In this document: positions 1-5,312 of the stretch, piece by piece | How positions within the stretch are numbered: position 1 is the first letter of the stretch | Layout: every line of letters starts with the position of its first letter | Program-made: the position numbers and the translations under genes | Notes under the pieces: generated by a model | What the model was told of the DNA's origin: nothing | Database searches by the model: none | What the model saw: the letters and a program-made list of their open reading frames with translations, nothing else | Assembly (NCBI GenBank): GCA_019237355.1 | Contig: JAFAHH010000318.1 | Coordinates: 1 to 7,180, forward strand | Length of the DNA stretch: 7,180 nt | Origin: Acetobacteraceae bacterium | Lineage (GTDB): Bacteria; Pseudomonadota; Alphaproteobacteria; Acetobacterales; Acetobacteraceae | Reading direction: 5' to 3'

Positions 1-78
1 GGCATGAGCGGCGGCGGCATGGGTGGTCCGGCTGGTGGTGGCATGAGCGGCGGCGGCATGGGTGGTCCGGCTGGTGGT
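1..78 (+). repeat. 39-bp tandem repeat, two perfect copies
   Basis: Bases 1-39 and 40-78 are identical and each encodes GMSGGGMGGPAGG. A partial third copy starts at 79 (GGCATGGGTGG) and diverges. The unit is a multiple of three, so copy-number change keeps the reading frame. The array probably continues to the left of the window. Confidence 0.9.
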
Positions 79-117
79 GGCATGGGTGGCGGCGGCACAG
101 GTGGCGGCGCGAGGTAG
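1..117 (+). CDS. Gly/Met-rich repeat protein, C-terminal end (partial)
   Basis: The frame is open from the first base and ends at TAG 115-117, giving the last 38 residues of a protein that begins outside the window. The visible part is almost only glycine and methionine with some Ser, Pro and Ala. It consists of two identical copies of the 13-residue unit GMSGGGMGGPAGG followed by a decayed third copy ending in GTGGGAR. Such low-complexity tails occur on secreted or periplasmic proteins and on some RNA- or metal-binding proteins, but the tail alone does not identify a family. It does not end like the GGM tail of GroEL, which finishes in MDF or MGF. A GC-rich hairpin follows the stop codon. 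Function unknown; the frame is well supported by the in-phase repeats. Confidence 0.6.
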   Translation, partial: GMSGGGMGGPAGGGMSGGGMGGPAGGGMGGGGTGGGAR

Positions 118-125
118 ATCGACTG

Positions 126-155
126 GGGGCGGGACCATATTGGGGACCCCGCCCC
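126..155 (+). terminator. GC-rich hairpin after the Gly/Met-rich gene, possible terminator
   Basis: GGGGCGGG at 126-133 can pair with CCCGCCCC at 148-155 across a 14-base loop, nine bases after the TAG stop. There is no T-run after the stem, so it is not a canonical intrinsic terminator. It may be a 3' end stabiliser or a Rho-assisted site. Confidence 0.35.
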
Positions 156-244
156 GGTTGCCGGCCCTCCCAGTGCTTCTCGCCAGCTCAAATCCTAAGC
201 CCGGACCGTGCGTTTCGGTAGGATGACAAGGAGACTGGAGCCGA

Positions 245-634
245 ATGGCGGAAGTTCGCCGGCTTTACCCGCACGATCCTTTGCCGGATGACCGTGTGCC
301 GCATATGCTTGTGCTCCGCCGATTTGCGGAGGACGGGCCGGCCATGACCAGAACCGAAATTTCCACGATTAGAGGACCCGGCCGGGTCGAGACTTCACTC
401 GGGCTCTATCCGGACGGGCGGGAGATGGACTTTGAATCAGCAGTCGCACTCGCCAAGAATTTGGCGGAGTCGGCGGGCATCTCTGCCGTTTTTGCGGTAG
501 ACCGCACTGAAGGTCCCCGCGAGCGCGAAATCCTGGAACATCACGGCGATCACACCGTCAACATCGAAAACCTCGATGATGTTGACGTCGAAGATGGCGA
601 ATTGGGCCCGGATATGCGCGACAGCCGACCCTAA
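245..634 (+). CDS. Hypothetical protein, 129 aa, acidic C-terminus
   Basis: I do not recognise this protein. It has no signal peptide, no membrane segment and no cysteine, so it is probably a soluble cytoplasmic protein. Residues 35-90 read like a small alpha/beta fold: a strand-like segment around SLGLYPDG (51-58), a helix through ESAVALAKNLAESAG (64-78) and a strand AVFAVDR (81-87). The last third is strongly acidic, with LDDVDVEDGELGPD at 110-123. The ATG at 245 is preceded by AAGGAG (228-233) and by GGAG closer in (237-240), which supports this start. A second in-frame ATG at 344 also has a purine-rich GGAGGA at 328-333 and would give a 96-residue protein. It lies about 130 bp downstream of the preceding gene and is followed by a long gene-free stretch, so it is probably transcribed alone. 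Coding status is likely from its codon use and ribosome-binding site; function is unknown. Confidence 0.6.
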   Translation: MAEVRRLYPHDPLPDDRVPHMLVLRRFAEDGPAMTRTEISTIRGPGRVETSLGLYPDGREMDFESAVALAKNLAESAGISAVFAVDRTEGPREREILEHHGDHTVNIENLDDVDVEDGELGPDMRDSRP

Positions 635-999
635 AGTGCAATGGTTCACATAGAAGCCATTAATTCCTGTGATGCCGCTTCGCATTAGATCCCTTCAGGC
701 GGAGGAGAGCGGTCTCCACCTACGTGGAAGCGTTTGATCCCCAGTGCGGCGACCGCACATCCACTGAAGCAGGACCGGTCTAGCAGCCGGAAACTGGTCT
801 AAGTTTCTGCCTGGAAGATCTTCGGGTTTGCCATTTGCAGTTGCAGGATGCTGAGACCGGAACGGCTTGCTCTTAATCGCAACTATTGGCTTAGATCGCG
901 CTCTCTTGGAAACGGTTGCGGCTCGGGGAGCGCGTGATGAGATTCCCACCGCGCTCCAATTCAGTCGTTCCGCACAGCTTACCCCACGATTGATCTTAG
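635..999. other. Intergenic stretch without a recognisable gene
   Basis: No convincing coding sequence is seen; short open frames on either strand lack ribosome-binding sites and recognisable protein sequence. The clearest element is a small perfect hairpin, GTGCGG 744-749 with CCGCAC 753-758 around a 3-base loop. The region presumably carries the 3' end signals of the upstream gene and the promoter of the transporter gene, but I could not pick a credible -35/-10 pair. Confidence 0.5.
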
Positions 1000-1059
1000 C
1001 TAGAGCAGATCGCGATCAGGTGGGATCGCCGCAGGTGATCCCATCGCGTGAGTCTGCTC
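1000..1059. repeat. Palindromic intergenic repeat, CTAGAGCAGATCGCG type
   Basis: This is a long interrupted hairpin. GAGCAGA 1003-1009 pairs with TCTGCTC 1053-1059, CGCGA 1011-1015 with TCGCG 1044-1048, and TGGGATC 1021-1027 with GATCCCA 1037-1043, leaving a 9-base loop. The left boundary is CTAGAGC, shared with three other palindromes in this window. Intergenic palindromes of this style are widespread in Rhizobiales genomes, and I recall the core with low precision. The element could form a stable RNA or DNA structure upstream of the transporter gene. Confidence 0.8.
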
Positions 1060-1070
1060 AGTAAACAACA

Positions 1071-1152
1071 TCTAGAGCGGTTCCGCCAGGGTGGAAACCG
1101 CTCTACTCGAAGAAATGACGAGGGCGGTTCCACCAGATTGAAAGGCGCTCTA
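1071..1152. repeat. Composite palindromic repeat with nested CTAGAGCGG arms
   Basis: TAGAGCGGTT 1073-1082 pairs perfectly with AACCGCTCTA 1096-1105. A second module follows: GGCGGTT at 1123-1129 and the terminal GGCGCTCTA at 1144-1152, whose CGCTCTA end can also pair with TAGAGCG at 1073-1079. The element can therefore fold either as one short hairpin plus a tail or as one long outer stem. It ends only 32 bases before the transporter ATG, so it lies in, or next to, that gene's 5' untranslated region. Confidence 0.8.
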
Positions 1153-1184
1153 CTCTCGGGCCGGGAGGAGAGGCAGGAGAAAAA

Positions 1185-2519
1185 ATGGTTCGCAAGAGAA
1201 CACGGCTCGCTCTCGTGGCAGCCGCCGGGCTGAGCGGGCTCCTCGCGTGGTTTGGCGAAGCGCGAGCGGCCGGCTTCGCTTTGCGCGAAGGCAGCCCTGA
1301 CTGGATGGCGAACGCTTTTGCGGGCGAGTCCGCCAAGGCGTATGACGCAAGCACGGCTTGGGCCAATCCGGCGGGCATGGTGCGGCTGAACTGGAACGAG
1401 GTGGACACTGCGCTGAATATTCTTGTTCCGTCCAGCCATTTCAGCGGGAACAATTTTGTCAGCGGGAACAATTTTGTCGGACCTTTGCCAACTCCCGGCA
1501 ACCAGGGCGGCAATCTGGCGCAAACCGCGGTTACTCCTGGGCTGTTCGGTGTATGGAATTTTTCCCCAGACCTTAAGTTCGGGATCGCGACTCTGGCGCC
1601 CTTCGGCCAGCTTATTACCAACCCATCCAACTTCGTTGGCCGTTACCAAAGCATTGTATCCCACGCTTCCGATATTGCCGTTTCACTCTCGGCCGCATAT
1701 CGGATCAATCAGCACTTTTCGATTGGTGGCGGCCCCATTGTCGACTATTTCAGCGCCCGCCTCACGCAGGCGGTGAATACGGGCCCGAGTTCGCTGATTA
1801 CGGGTGATCCGACAGCGGATGTACACGGGAATGATATCAGCGTTGGATTCAATGTCGGGGCACTTTACCAGCTCAACGACGCCCTGCGCATTGGCTTGAC
1901 TTATCGCAGTCGCATCCAGCACGGCATCACTGGCACGCAATCAATTTTTGTGCCTCCGCTGCTCGAATTCGGGAGCCCTGGCACAGCCGCCTTTTTGCGC
2001 AGGGTTACCAACAGCGATGTGCGCACGAAGGTGCAGTTACCTGAGGAGGTGAACCTAGGGGTCTATTATCAAATCAACCCACAATGGGCGGTCATGACTG
2101 AAGTGCAATGGACCAACTGGGCCGTTATCAAGTCCGTCAACATTACTCCTACCACACCCGGTGTTATTCCAACGGTTATCCGTCAAGATTTCCGCAACAC
2201 TTGGTTCGGCGCGGTGGGAGCGAGCTACCGGCCTATCGATCCTCTATTGTTGCAGATTGGGTTCGCCTTTGATGAGAGCCCAGTGACCAACAGCAACCGC
2301 ACAACTCGTATTCCCGATAGTAATCGATACTTCCTCAGTACCGGCGTTCAATATAAGCTGCTTTCCAATCTCACTCTGCAGGCTGCTTATGGGCATGTAT
2401 TCTTCCAGTCGGCCCCGATCCTGAACTCGGAGAACCCCCTGCTCAACTCTGGCGTAATTGTCGGCAAGTATAACAATCAAGCAAACACGTTCAGCGTGGG
2501 CGCAACGTATCGTTTTTAA
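1185..2519 (+). CDS. fadL: FadL/OmpP1/TodX-family outer membrane transporter
   Basis: Predicted outer-membrane beta-barrel channel for uptake of long-chain fatty acids or other hydrophobic compounds. It has 444 residues, close to the usual length of the family (about 446 in E. coli FadL). Residues 1-28 form a Sec signal peptide: MVRKRTR, a hydrophobic core, then EARA|AGFAL. The mature N-terminus has the family hallmark pattern AGFALREGS...NAFAGESAKAYDASTAWANPAGM (29-65), the hatch segment with the NPAGM signature. Later segments alternate polar and hydrophobic strands, and the protein ends in GATYRF with a terminal phenylalanine, as expected for BAM-inserted barrels. AGGAGA at 1175-1180 sets the ATG at 1185. 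The symbol is a family-level label; TodX-like transport of aromatics or hydrocarbons is equally possible. An 18-bp tandem duplication lies near the start of the barrel. The 3' end overlaps the convergent mazG by 29 bases, and palindromic repeats occupy the upstream region. Confidence 0.9.
   Translation: MVRKRTRLALVAAAGLSGLLAWFGEARAAGFALREGSPDWMANAFAGESAKAYDASTAWANPAGMVRLNWNEVDTALNILVPSSHFSGNNFVSGNNFVGPLPTPGNQGGNLAQTAVTPGLFGVWNFSPDLKFGIATLAPFGQLITNPSNFVGRYQSIVSHASDIAVSLSAAYRINQHFSIGGGPIVDYFSARLTQAVNTGPSSLITGDPTADVHGNDISVGFNVGALYQLNDALRIGLTYRSRIQHGITGTQSIFVPPLLEFGSPGTAAFLRRVTNSDVRTKVQLPEEVNLGVYYQINPQWAVMTEVQWTNWAVIKSVNITPTTPGVIPTVIRQDFRNTWFGAVGASYRPIDPLLLQIGFAFDESPVTNSNRTTRIPDSNRYFLSTGVQYKLLSNLTLQAAYGHVFFQSAPILNSENPLLNSGVIVGKYNNQANTFSVGATYRF
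1441..1478 (+). repeat. 18-bp in-frame tandem duplication inside the transporter gene
   Basis: AGCGGGAACAATTTTGTC occurs at 1443-1460 and again, identically, at 1461-1478; the preceding two bases extend the periodicity. It encodes SGNNFV twice, residues 87-92 and 93-98, probably in the first long extracellular segment or N-terminal part of the barrel. Complete identity, including wobble positions, suggests a recent duplication. Confidence 0.9.
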
Positions 2520-3330
2520 ATTGCACTTTTACTGCCTGCCAATGCTCTTCCATCTCGGCCAGCGTCGCGTCGGCAGGCGTTTTCCCTTCAACCGCGAGCC
2601 GCGCTTCCACGGCGCCGAACCGCTCCTTGAATTTATCATTTGCCGCGCGCAGGCACGCCTCCGGATCGAGCTCGAGCTTCCGCGCAAGGTTGGCCAACAC
2701 GAACAGAAGATCGCCCACCTCATCTGCAAGCCGCGCCCGGTCACTGCCTACCAGCTCGGCGCGAAGCTCGGCTGCCTCCTCTTCGAGTTTATCAAGCACG
2801 GCACCCGGATTCGGCCAATCGAACCCAACCCGGGCAGCGCGGGCCGTGAGCTTATAGGCGCGCGACAGAGCTGGCAGCGCGAGCGGCACACCCGCAAGGG
2901 CCCCATTCTCGGACCCCATGGCCCGCTCGGCGTGTTTCTGCGCTTCCCACGCGTTTCGCTGGGCATTAGAGGATCGCGCTCTAGCCGTTGGTGCGGCGGC
3001 ATCGCCAAAAACGTGCGGATGCCGACGAATCATCTTATCGGCAATCACCCGCGCCACATCGCCAAAGCCGAACTTGCCTTCCTCTTCAGCCATGCGGGCG
3101 TGGTAGACGACCTGGAAGAGGAGATCGCCTAGCTCATCGAGTAGAGCGCGATCGTCTTTCCGCGCGATCGCATCCGCCACTTCATAGGCTTCTTCGATTG
3201 TATATGGCGCGATGGTGGGGAAGCTCTGCTCGCGATCCCAGGGGCACCCTCGTTGGGGGTCACGCAAAGCCGCCATAATGCCAAGGAGCCGGGTGAGCTC
3301 GGCTTCCGGGCTCCCGCGGTTTTCACTCAT
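2491..3330 (-). CDS. mazG: MazG nucleoside triphosphate pyrophosphohydrolase
   Basis: Cytoplasmic house-cleaning enzyme that hydrolyses NTPs and dNTPs to the monophosphate and pyrophosphate. At 279 residues it has the full two-domain length. Domain 1 (about 10-110) contains GCPWDREQSF (28-37), the metal-binding helix TIEEAYEVADAI (44-55) with the EExxE pattern, and DELGDLLFQVVYHA (65-78). It ends in the conserved RRHPHVFGD (102-110). Domain 2 (about 170-275) repeats the pattern with LEEEAAELRAEL (182-193) and DEVGDLLFVLANLARK (203-218), followed by ANDKFKERF (230-238). The linker (111-135) is Ala/Arg/Ser-rich and contains a match to the local palindromic repeat. The gene starts 15 bases after the cysteine synthase stop, so the two probably form one transcript. 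No strong ribosome-binding site is seen at the start; GGAGGG lies about 22 bases upstream inside the cysteine synthase tail, suggesting translational coupling. The stop lies inside the convergent transporter gene. Confidence 0.96.
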   Translation of the reverse strand: MSENRGSPEAELTRLLGIMAALRDPQRGCPWDREQSFPTIAPYTIEEAYEVADAIARKDDRALLDELGDLLFQVVYHARMAEEEGKFGFGDVARVIADKMIRRHPHVFGDAAAPTARARSSNAQRNAWEAQKHAERAMGSENGALAGVPLALPALSRAYKLTARAARVGFDWPNPGAVLDKLEEEAAELRAELVGSDRARLADEVGDLLFVLANLARKLELDPEACLRAANDKFKERFGAVEARLAVEGKTPADATLAEMEEHWQAVKVQFKNDTLRPR

Positions 3331-3345
3331 GCGCTCTAGCGCCCA

Positions 3346-4356
3346 TCAGCCGCCCTCCATCCAGGGTGGAGTGGGCAGGCCTTTCGACCGGAGGAATGCC
3401 GGATTGAACAGTTTCGACTGATAGCGCGCGCCCCCATCAGCCAGGATCGTGGCGACCACATGGCCGGGTCCCAGGGCGCGCGCCACCCGGATCGCGGCTG
3501 CGACATTTATTCCACTGGAGCCGCCGATGGACAGACCTTCATGGATCGTGAGGTCGAAGATTTGCTCCAGCGCTTCGGGATCCGGAATGCGCACCGCGTC
3601 GTCGATCAGGCCGCCGTCGAGATTCTCTGGCACCCGCGACTGGCCTATTCCCTCGGTAATGGAGCTGCCTTCCATCTTCATCTCCTGCCCCTTGGCCCAA
3701 TCGAACAAGACGCTGGCCTCACAATCGGCAAGCACCATGCGCACATTGGGGTTGCGTTCCTTAAGCGCGAAGGAAACCCCGGCCAACGTACCGCCGGTGC
3801 CGCACGAACAAGTGAAGGCATCGATCTTGCCCTCGGTTTGGTCCCATATCTCCGGCCCGGTCGTGGTGCGATGCCCCTCTCGGTTCGCGAGATTATCGAA
3901 CTGATTGGCCCAGAGCGCGCCTATCTCCTCGGCCAGGCGCCGCGAGACATGGACGTAATTGCCGGGGTCCCGGTAAGGCTTCTGGGGCACCAGGCGCAAA
4001 TCGGCGCCGAGCATGCGGAGAAAGTCGATTTTCTCCTGGCTCTGGGTCTCCGGCATGACGATAATGCAGCGGTAGCCGCGGGAATTGCCGACGATCGTAA
4101 GGCCGATCCCGGTATTTCCGGCAGTGCCCTCCACGATAGTGCCGCCGGGCTGGAGCGCGCCCCGCCGTTCGGCGTCGGTGATAATGGCCAGCGCGGCGCG
4201 ATCCTTGACGGAGCCGCCCGGGTTCATGAACTCGGCCTTGCCCAGAATCGTGCATCCCGTCGCCTCAGAGGCCCGGCGAAGCTTAATCAACGGCGTGTTG
4301 CCGATGGCCGCGGCTAGGTCTTCAGCCCAGTGACCAGCATGAGGTGAAATGATCAT
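3346..4356 (-). CDS. cysK: Cysteine synthase A-type PLP enzyme (O-acetylserine sulfhydrylase family)
   Basis: Predicted cytoplasmic PLP enzyme making L-cysteine from O-acetylserine and sulfide. From ATG 4356 the protein has 336 residues, normal for the family. Seen in order: AIGNTPLIKL (17-26), the PLP-lysine motif NPGGSVKDRAAL with Lys51, EGTAGNTGIGL (76-86) in the substrate-loop position, and the phosphate-binding loop GTGGTLAG (186-193). SITEGIGQ (232-239), IGGSSGINVA (277-286) and the tail YQSKLFNPAFLRSKGLP follow. The wording, such as GCTILGKAEFMNPG and RYQSKLFNP, matches the alphaproteobacterial CysA-type branch as I remember it. TAGNTG in place of the more usual TSGNTG is characteristic of that branch. 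The open frame continues upstream to 4953 across the divergent rhodanese gene, but AAGGAGG at 4367-4361, four bases before ATG 4356, and the family N-terminus fix this start. A cystathionine beta-synthase activity is the main alternative. Confidence 0.94.
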   Translation of the reverse strand: MIISPHAGHWAEDLAAAIGNTPLIKLRRASEATGCTILGKAEFMNPGGSVKDRAALAIITDAERRGALQPGGTIVEGTAGNTGIGLTIVGNSRGYRCIIVMPETQSQEKIDFLRMLGADLRLVPQKPYRDPGNYVHVSRRLAEEIGALWANQFDNLANREGHRTTTGPEIWDQTEGKIDAFTCSCGTGGTLAGVSFALKERNPNVRMVLADCEASVLFDWAKGQEMKMEGSSITEGIGQSRVPENLDGGLIDDAVRIPDPEALEQIFDLTIHEGLSIGGSSGINVAAAIRVARALGPGHVVATILADGGARYQSKLFNPAFLRSKGLPTPPWMEGG

Positions 4357-4419
4357 CCGCCCTCCTTCTCGGCAGGGATCCGCCGTACAATACCGGCAGG
4401 AATAGCGGGAGACTGGGTC
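4357..4419. promoter_or_regulatory. Divergent intergenic control region between cysK and the rhodanese gene
   Basis: These 63 bases must hold the translation signals of both genes and probably at least part of their promoters. AAGGAGG reads on the minus strand at 4367-4361 for cysK, and GGGAGA at 4407-4412 on the plus strand for the rhodanese ATG at 4420. TACAAT at 4386-4391 on the plus strand resembles a -10 box, but no good -35 box lies at the right distance, so this remains weak. Confidence 0.45.
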
Positions 4420-4830
4420 ATGGTCGAGAATGTGCCGCCCCGGCAGGTCTGGGAAGCTCTGACGAGCGATCCCCAGGCGCAGCTTGTGGATGTGCGAACG
4501 GACGCCGAATGGAATTACGTAGGCCTGCCCGACCTGTCCGGCGCGGGCAAGCGGCCTGTGCTGATTCCCTGGCAAATCTATCCGACGATGCAAGTCAATC
4601 GCTCCTTCATTGAGCAGATGCAGCAAGCCGGGCTCTCTCCCGAGCATCGTATTTATTTTCTCTGCCGGAGCGGGGTACGGAGCGCGGCAGCCGCGGCCAT
4701 GGCCAAGTCGGCCGGGTTCCCGGATGCTTACAACATCGCCGATGGGTTTGAGGGGCCTGCCGATCGCGAGGGCCATCGTGGGAAGCTGGCTGGGTGGAAG
4801 GCCGAACGTTTGCCATGGAGGCAGGCGTAA
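4420..4830 (+). CDS. Single-domain rhodanese-like sulfurtransferase
   Basis: Predicted soluble sulfurtransferase of 136 residues, which carries sulfane sulfur as a persulfide on its catalytic cysteine. It begins with a short PPRQVWEALTSDPQAQ helix (6-21), then the LVDVRTDAEW motif (22-31) typical of rhodanese domains. The active-site loop is CRSGVRS (82-88), with Cys82 as nucleophile and the family CRSGxRS sequence intact. The C-terminus, NIADGFEGPADREGHRG...GWKAERLPW, is the usual end of the short alphaproteobacterial/betaproteobacterial rhodaneses. GGGAGA at 4407-4412, seven bases before the ATG, supports the start. No signal peptide is visible, so it is probably cytoplasmic. It is divergent from the cysteine synthase gene, so a shared sulfur-linked control is plausible. 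The physiological sulfur donor and acceptor cannot be read from the sequence. Confidence 0.93.
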   Translation: MVENVPPRQVWEALTSDPQAQLVDVRTDAEWNYVGLPDLSGAGKRPVLIPWQIYPTMQVNRSFIEQMQQAGLSPEHRIYFLCRSGVRSAAAAAMAKSAGFPDAYNIADGFEGPADREGHRGKLAGWKAERLPWRQA

Positions 4831-4854
4831 GGGCGGGCTAATCGTGCATTCGGA

Positions 4855-4899
4855 GGCGCCCCAGTTCCAGGCGCCTGGAGCGAGACCTTCGGCGCCGAA
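4855..4899. promoter_or_regulatory. Clustered GGCGCC-centred palindromes, possible operator or 3' structure
   Basis: TCCAGGCGCCTGGA (4866-4879) is a perfect 14-bp palindrome and TTCGGCGCCGAA (4888-4899) a perfect 12-bp palindrome. Their centres are 21 bp apart, two turns of B-DNA. A third GGCGCC lies at 4855-4860. The cluster starts 25 bases after the rhodanese stop. Paired dyads on one helix face are a common operator layout, but no gene starts close downstream on the plus strand, and the set may instead fold at the transcript end. A role is not established. Confidence 0.3.
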
Positions 4900-4957
4900 A
4901 CCAAATGTCCGTCGCAGCCGGCCCGCTAATATGGTGCGCGCCCGTTTTATCAAGCCC

Positions 4958-4973
4958 CTACAACCCGTTGTAG
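4958..4973. repeat. Small perfect inverted repeat CTACAAC/GTTGTAG
   Basis: CTACAAC 4958-4964 and GTTGTAG 4967-4973 are perfect inverted copies separated by two bases. The RNA form would be a 6-bp stem with a 4-base loop. No T-run follows, so it is not a clear terminator for the rhodanese gene about 130 bases upstream. Confidence 0.4.
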
Positions 4974-5036
4974 TTGTGTGATGCCAGCACTACCCGGGCT
5001 TTTTCGGTTTGATCGGGAGAAGCATAGCGACCGCTT

Positions 5037-5073
5037 CCAAGCTTCGCTGGCCGGCTCCCCAGCTTAGGCTTGG
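5037..5073. other. Two-part hairpin in gene-free region
   Basis: CCAAGC 5037-5042 pairs with GCTTGG 5068-5073, and inside it GCTGG 5046-5050 pairs with CCAGC 5059-5063, leaving small internal loops and an 8-base apical loop. The 8-bp palindrome GCTTAAGC follows at 5078-5085. It could be part of an RNA structure or a decayed palindromic repeat; it lacks the CTAGAGC ends of the other repeats. Confidence 0.3.
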
Positions 5074-5101
5074 CGCGGCTTAAGCGCGGACCGGTTTCAC
5101 A

Positions 5102-5246
5102 CACCATCGAATCCTCCGAATCGACGCCGGCTACGAGCTCCCCGGCATCAATCCGATGCTGGGATCCTACCGTACATCGGCCAATCGACTCGTCGGCGAG
5201 GTACTCGGGGTAGAAATTCGCGGGCCGCTCAATCCCACTTGTGAGA
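5102..5246 (+). pseudogene. Possible coding remnant, cut off by a palindromic repeat
   Basis: Read in the frame starting at 5102, this stretch gives a protein-like sequence that includes GYELPGINPMLGSYRTSANR and then LVGEVLGVEIRGPLNP. Third positions are mostly G or C. No start codon with a ribosome-binding site is present and the frame is closed by TAA at 5081-5083. At the right side the frame runs into a palindromic repeat at 5247, after which it no longer looks like protein. It resembles the 3' part of an old gene, but I do not recognise the family, and a chance open frame cannot be excluded. Confidence 0.3.
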
Positions 5247-5298
5247 CTAGAGCGCGATGGCTTGAGGCGGAATCGTCGGAAAGCCTGAATCGCGCTCT
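5247..5298. repeat. Palindromic intergenic repeat, CTAGAGCGCGAT type
   Basis: AGAGCGCGAT 5249-5258 pairs with ATCGCGCTCT 5289-5298, and GGCTT 5259-5263 pairs with AAGCC 5281-5285, with a three-base bulge (TGA, 5286-5288) and a 17-base loop. It begins with CTAGAGC like the other copies. The core differs from the copies at 1000, 1071 and 5313. Confidence 0.8.
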
Positions 5299-5312
5299 CA
5301 AAGCGAAAAATC

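Noticed and set aside
1..117. Gly/Met-rich tail as the end of a GroEL gene
   Set aside because: GroEL tails are GGM repeats ending in MDF or MGF; this one contains Ser, Pro and Ala and ends in GTGGGAR.
635..1184. tRNA, small RNA gene or insertion sequence in the gene-free stretch
   Set aside because: No cloverleaf, T-run terminated hairpin, transposase sequence or target-site duplication could be seen.
996..1664. Minus-strand open frames of 175 and 222 codons opposite the start of the transporter gene
   Set aside because: They are antisense to a clear FadL-family gene, cross the palindromic repeats and give low-complexity Arg/Pro/Ser-rich sequence.
2458..3132. Plus-strand open frame of 224 codons opposite mazG
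   Set aside because: Antisense shadow of a conserved enzyme in GC-rich DNA; no family motif and no ribosome-binding site.
3142..3154. Another match to the repeat end (TAGAGCGCGAT) in mazG
   Set aside because: It encodes the conserved DDRALLDEL segment of MazG, so the match is explained by coding constraint.
3460..4317. Plus-strand open frame of 285 codons opposite the cysteine synthase gene
   Set aside because: Mirrors the codon pattern of the conserved gene on the other strand and shows no recognisable domain.
4357..4953. N-terminal extension of the cysteine synthase frame (199 extra codons) across the rhodanese gene
   Set aside because: The added sequence has no family character, runs antisense to a well-supported rhodanese, and a strong ribosome-binding site with the normal family N-terminus sits at ATG 4356.
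4988..5015. CCCGGGCTTTTT as terminator of the rhodanese gene
   Set aside because: The T-run has no upstream arm able to pair with CCCGGGC, and it lies about 160 bases after the stop.
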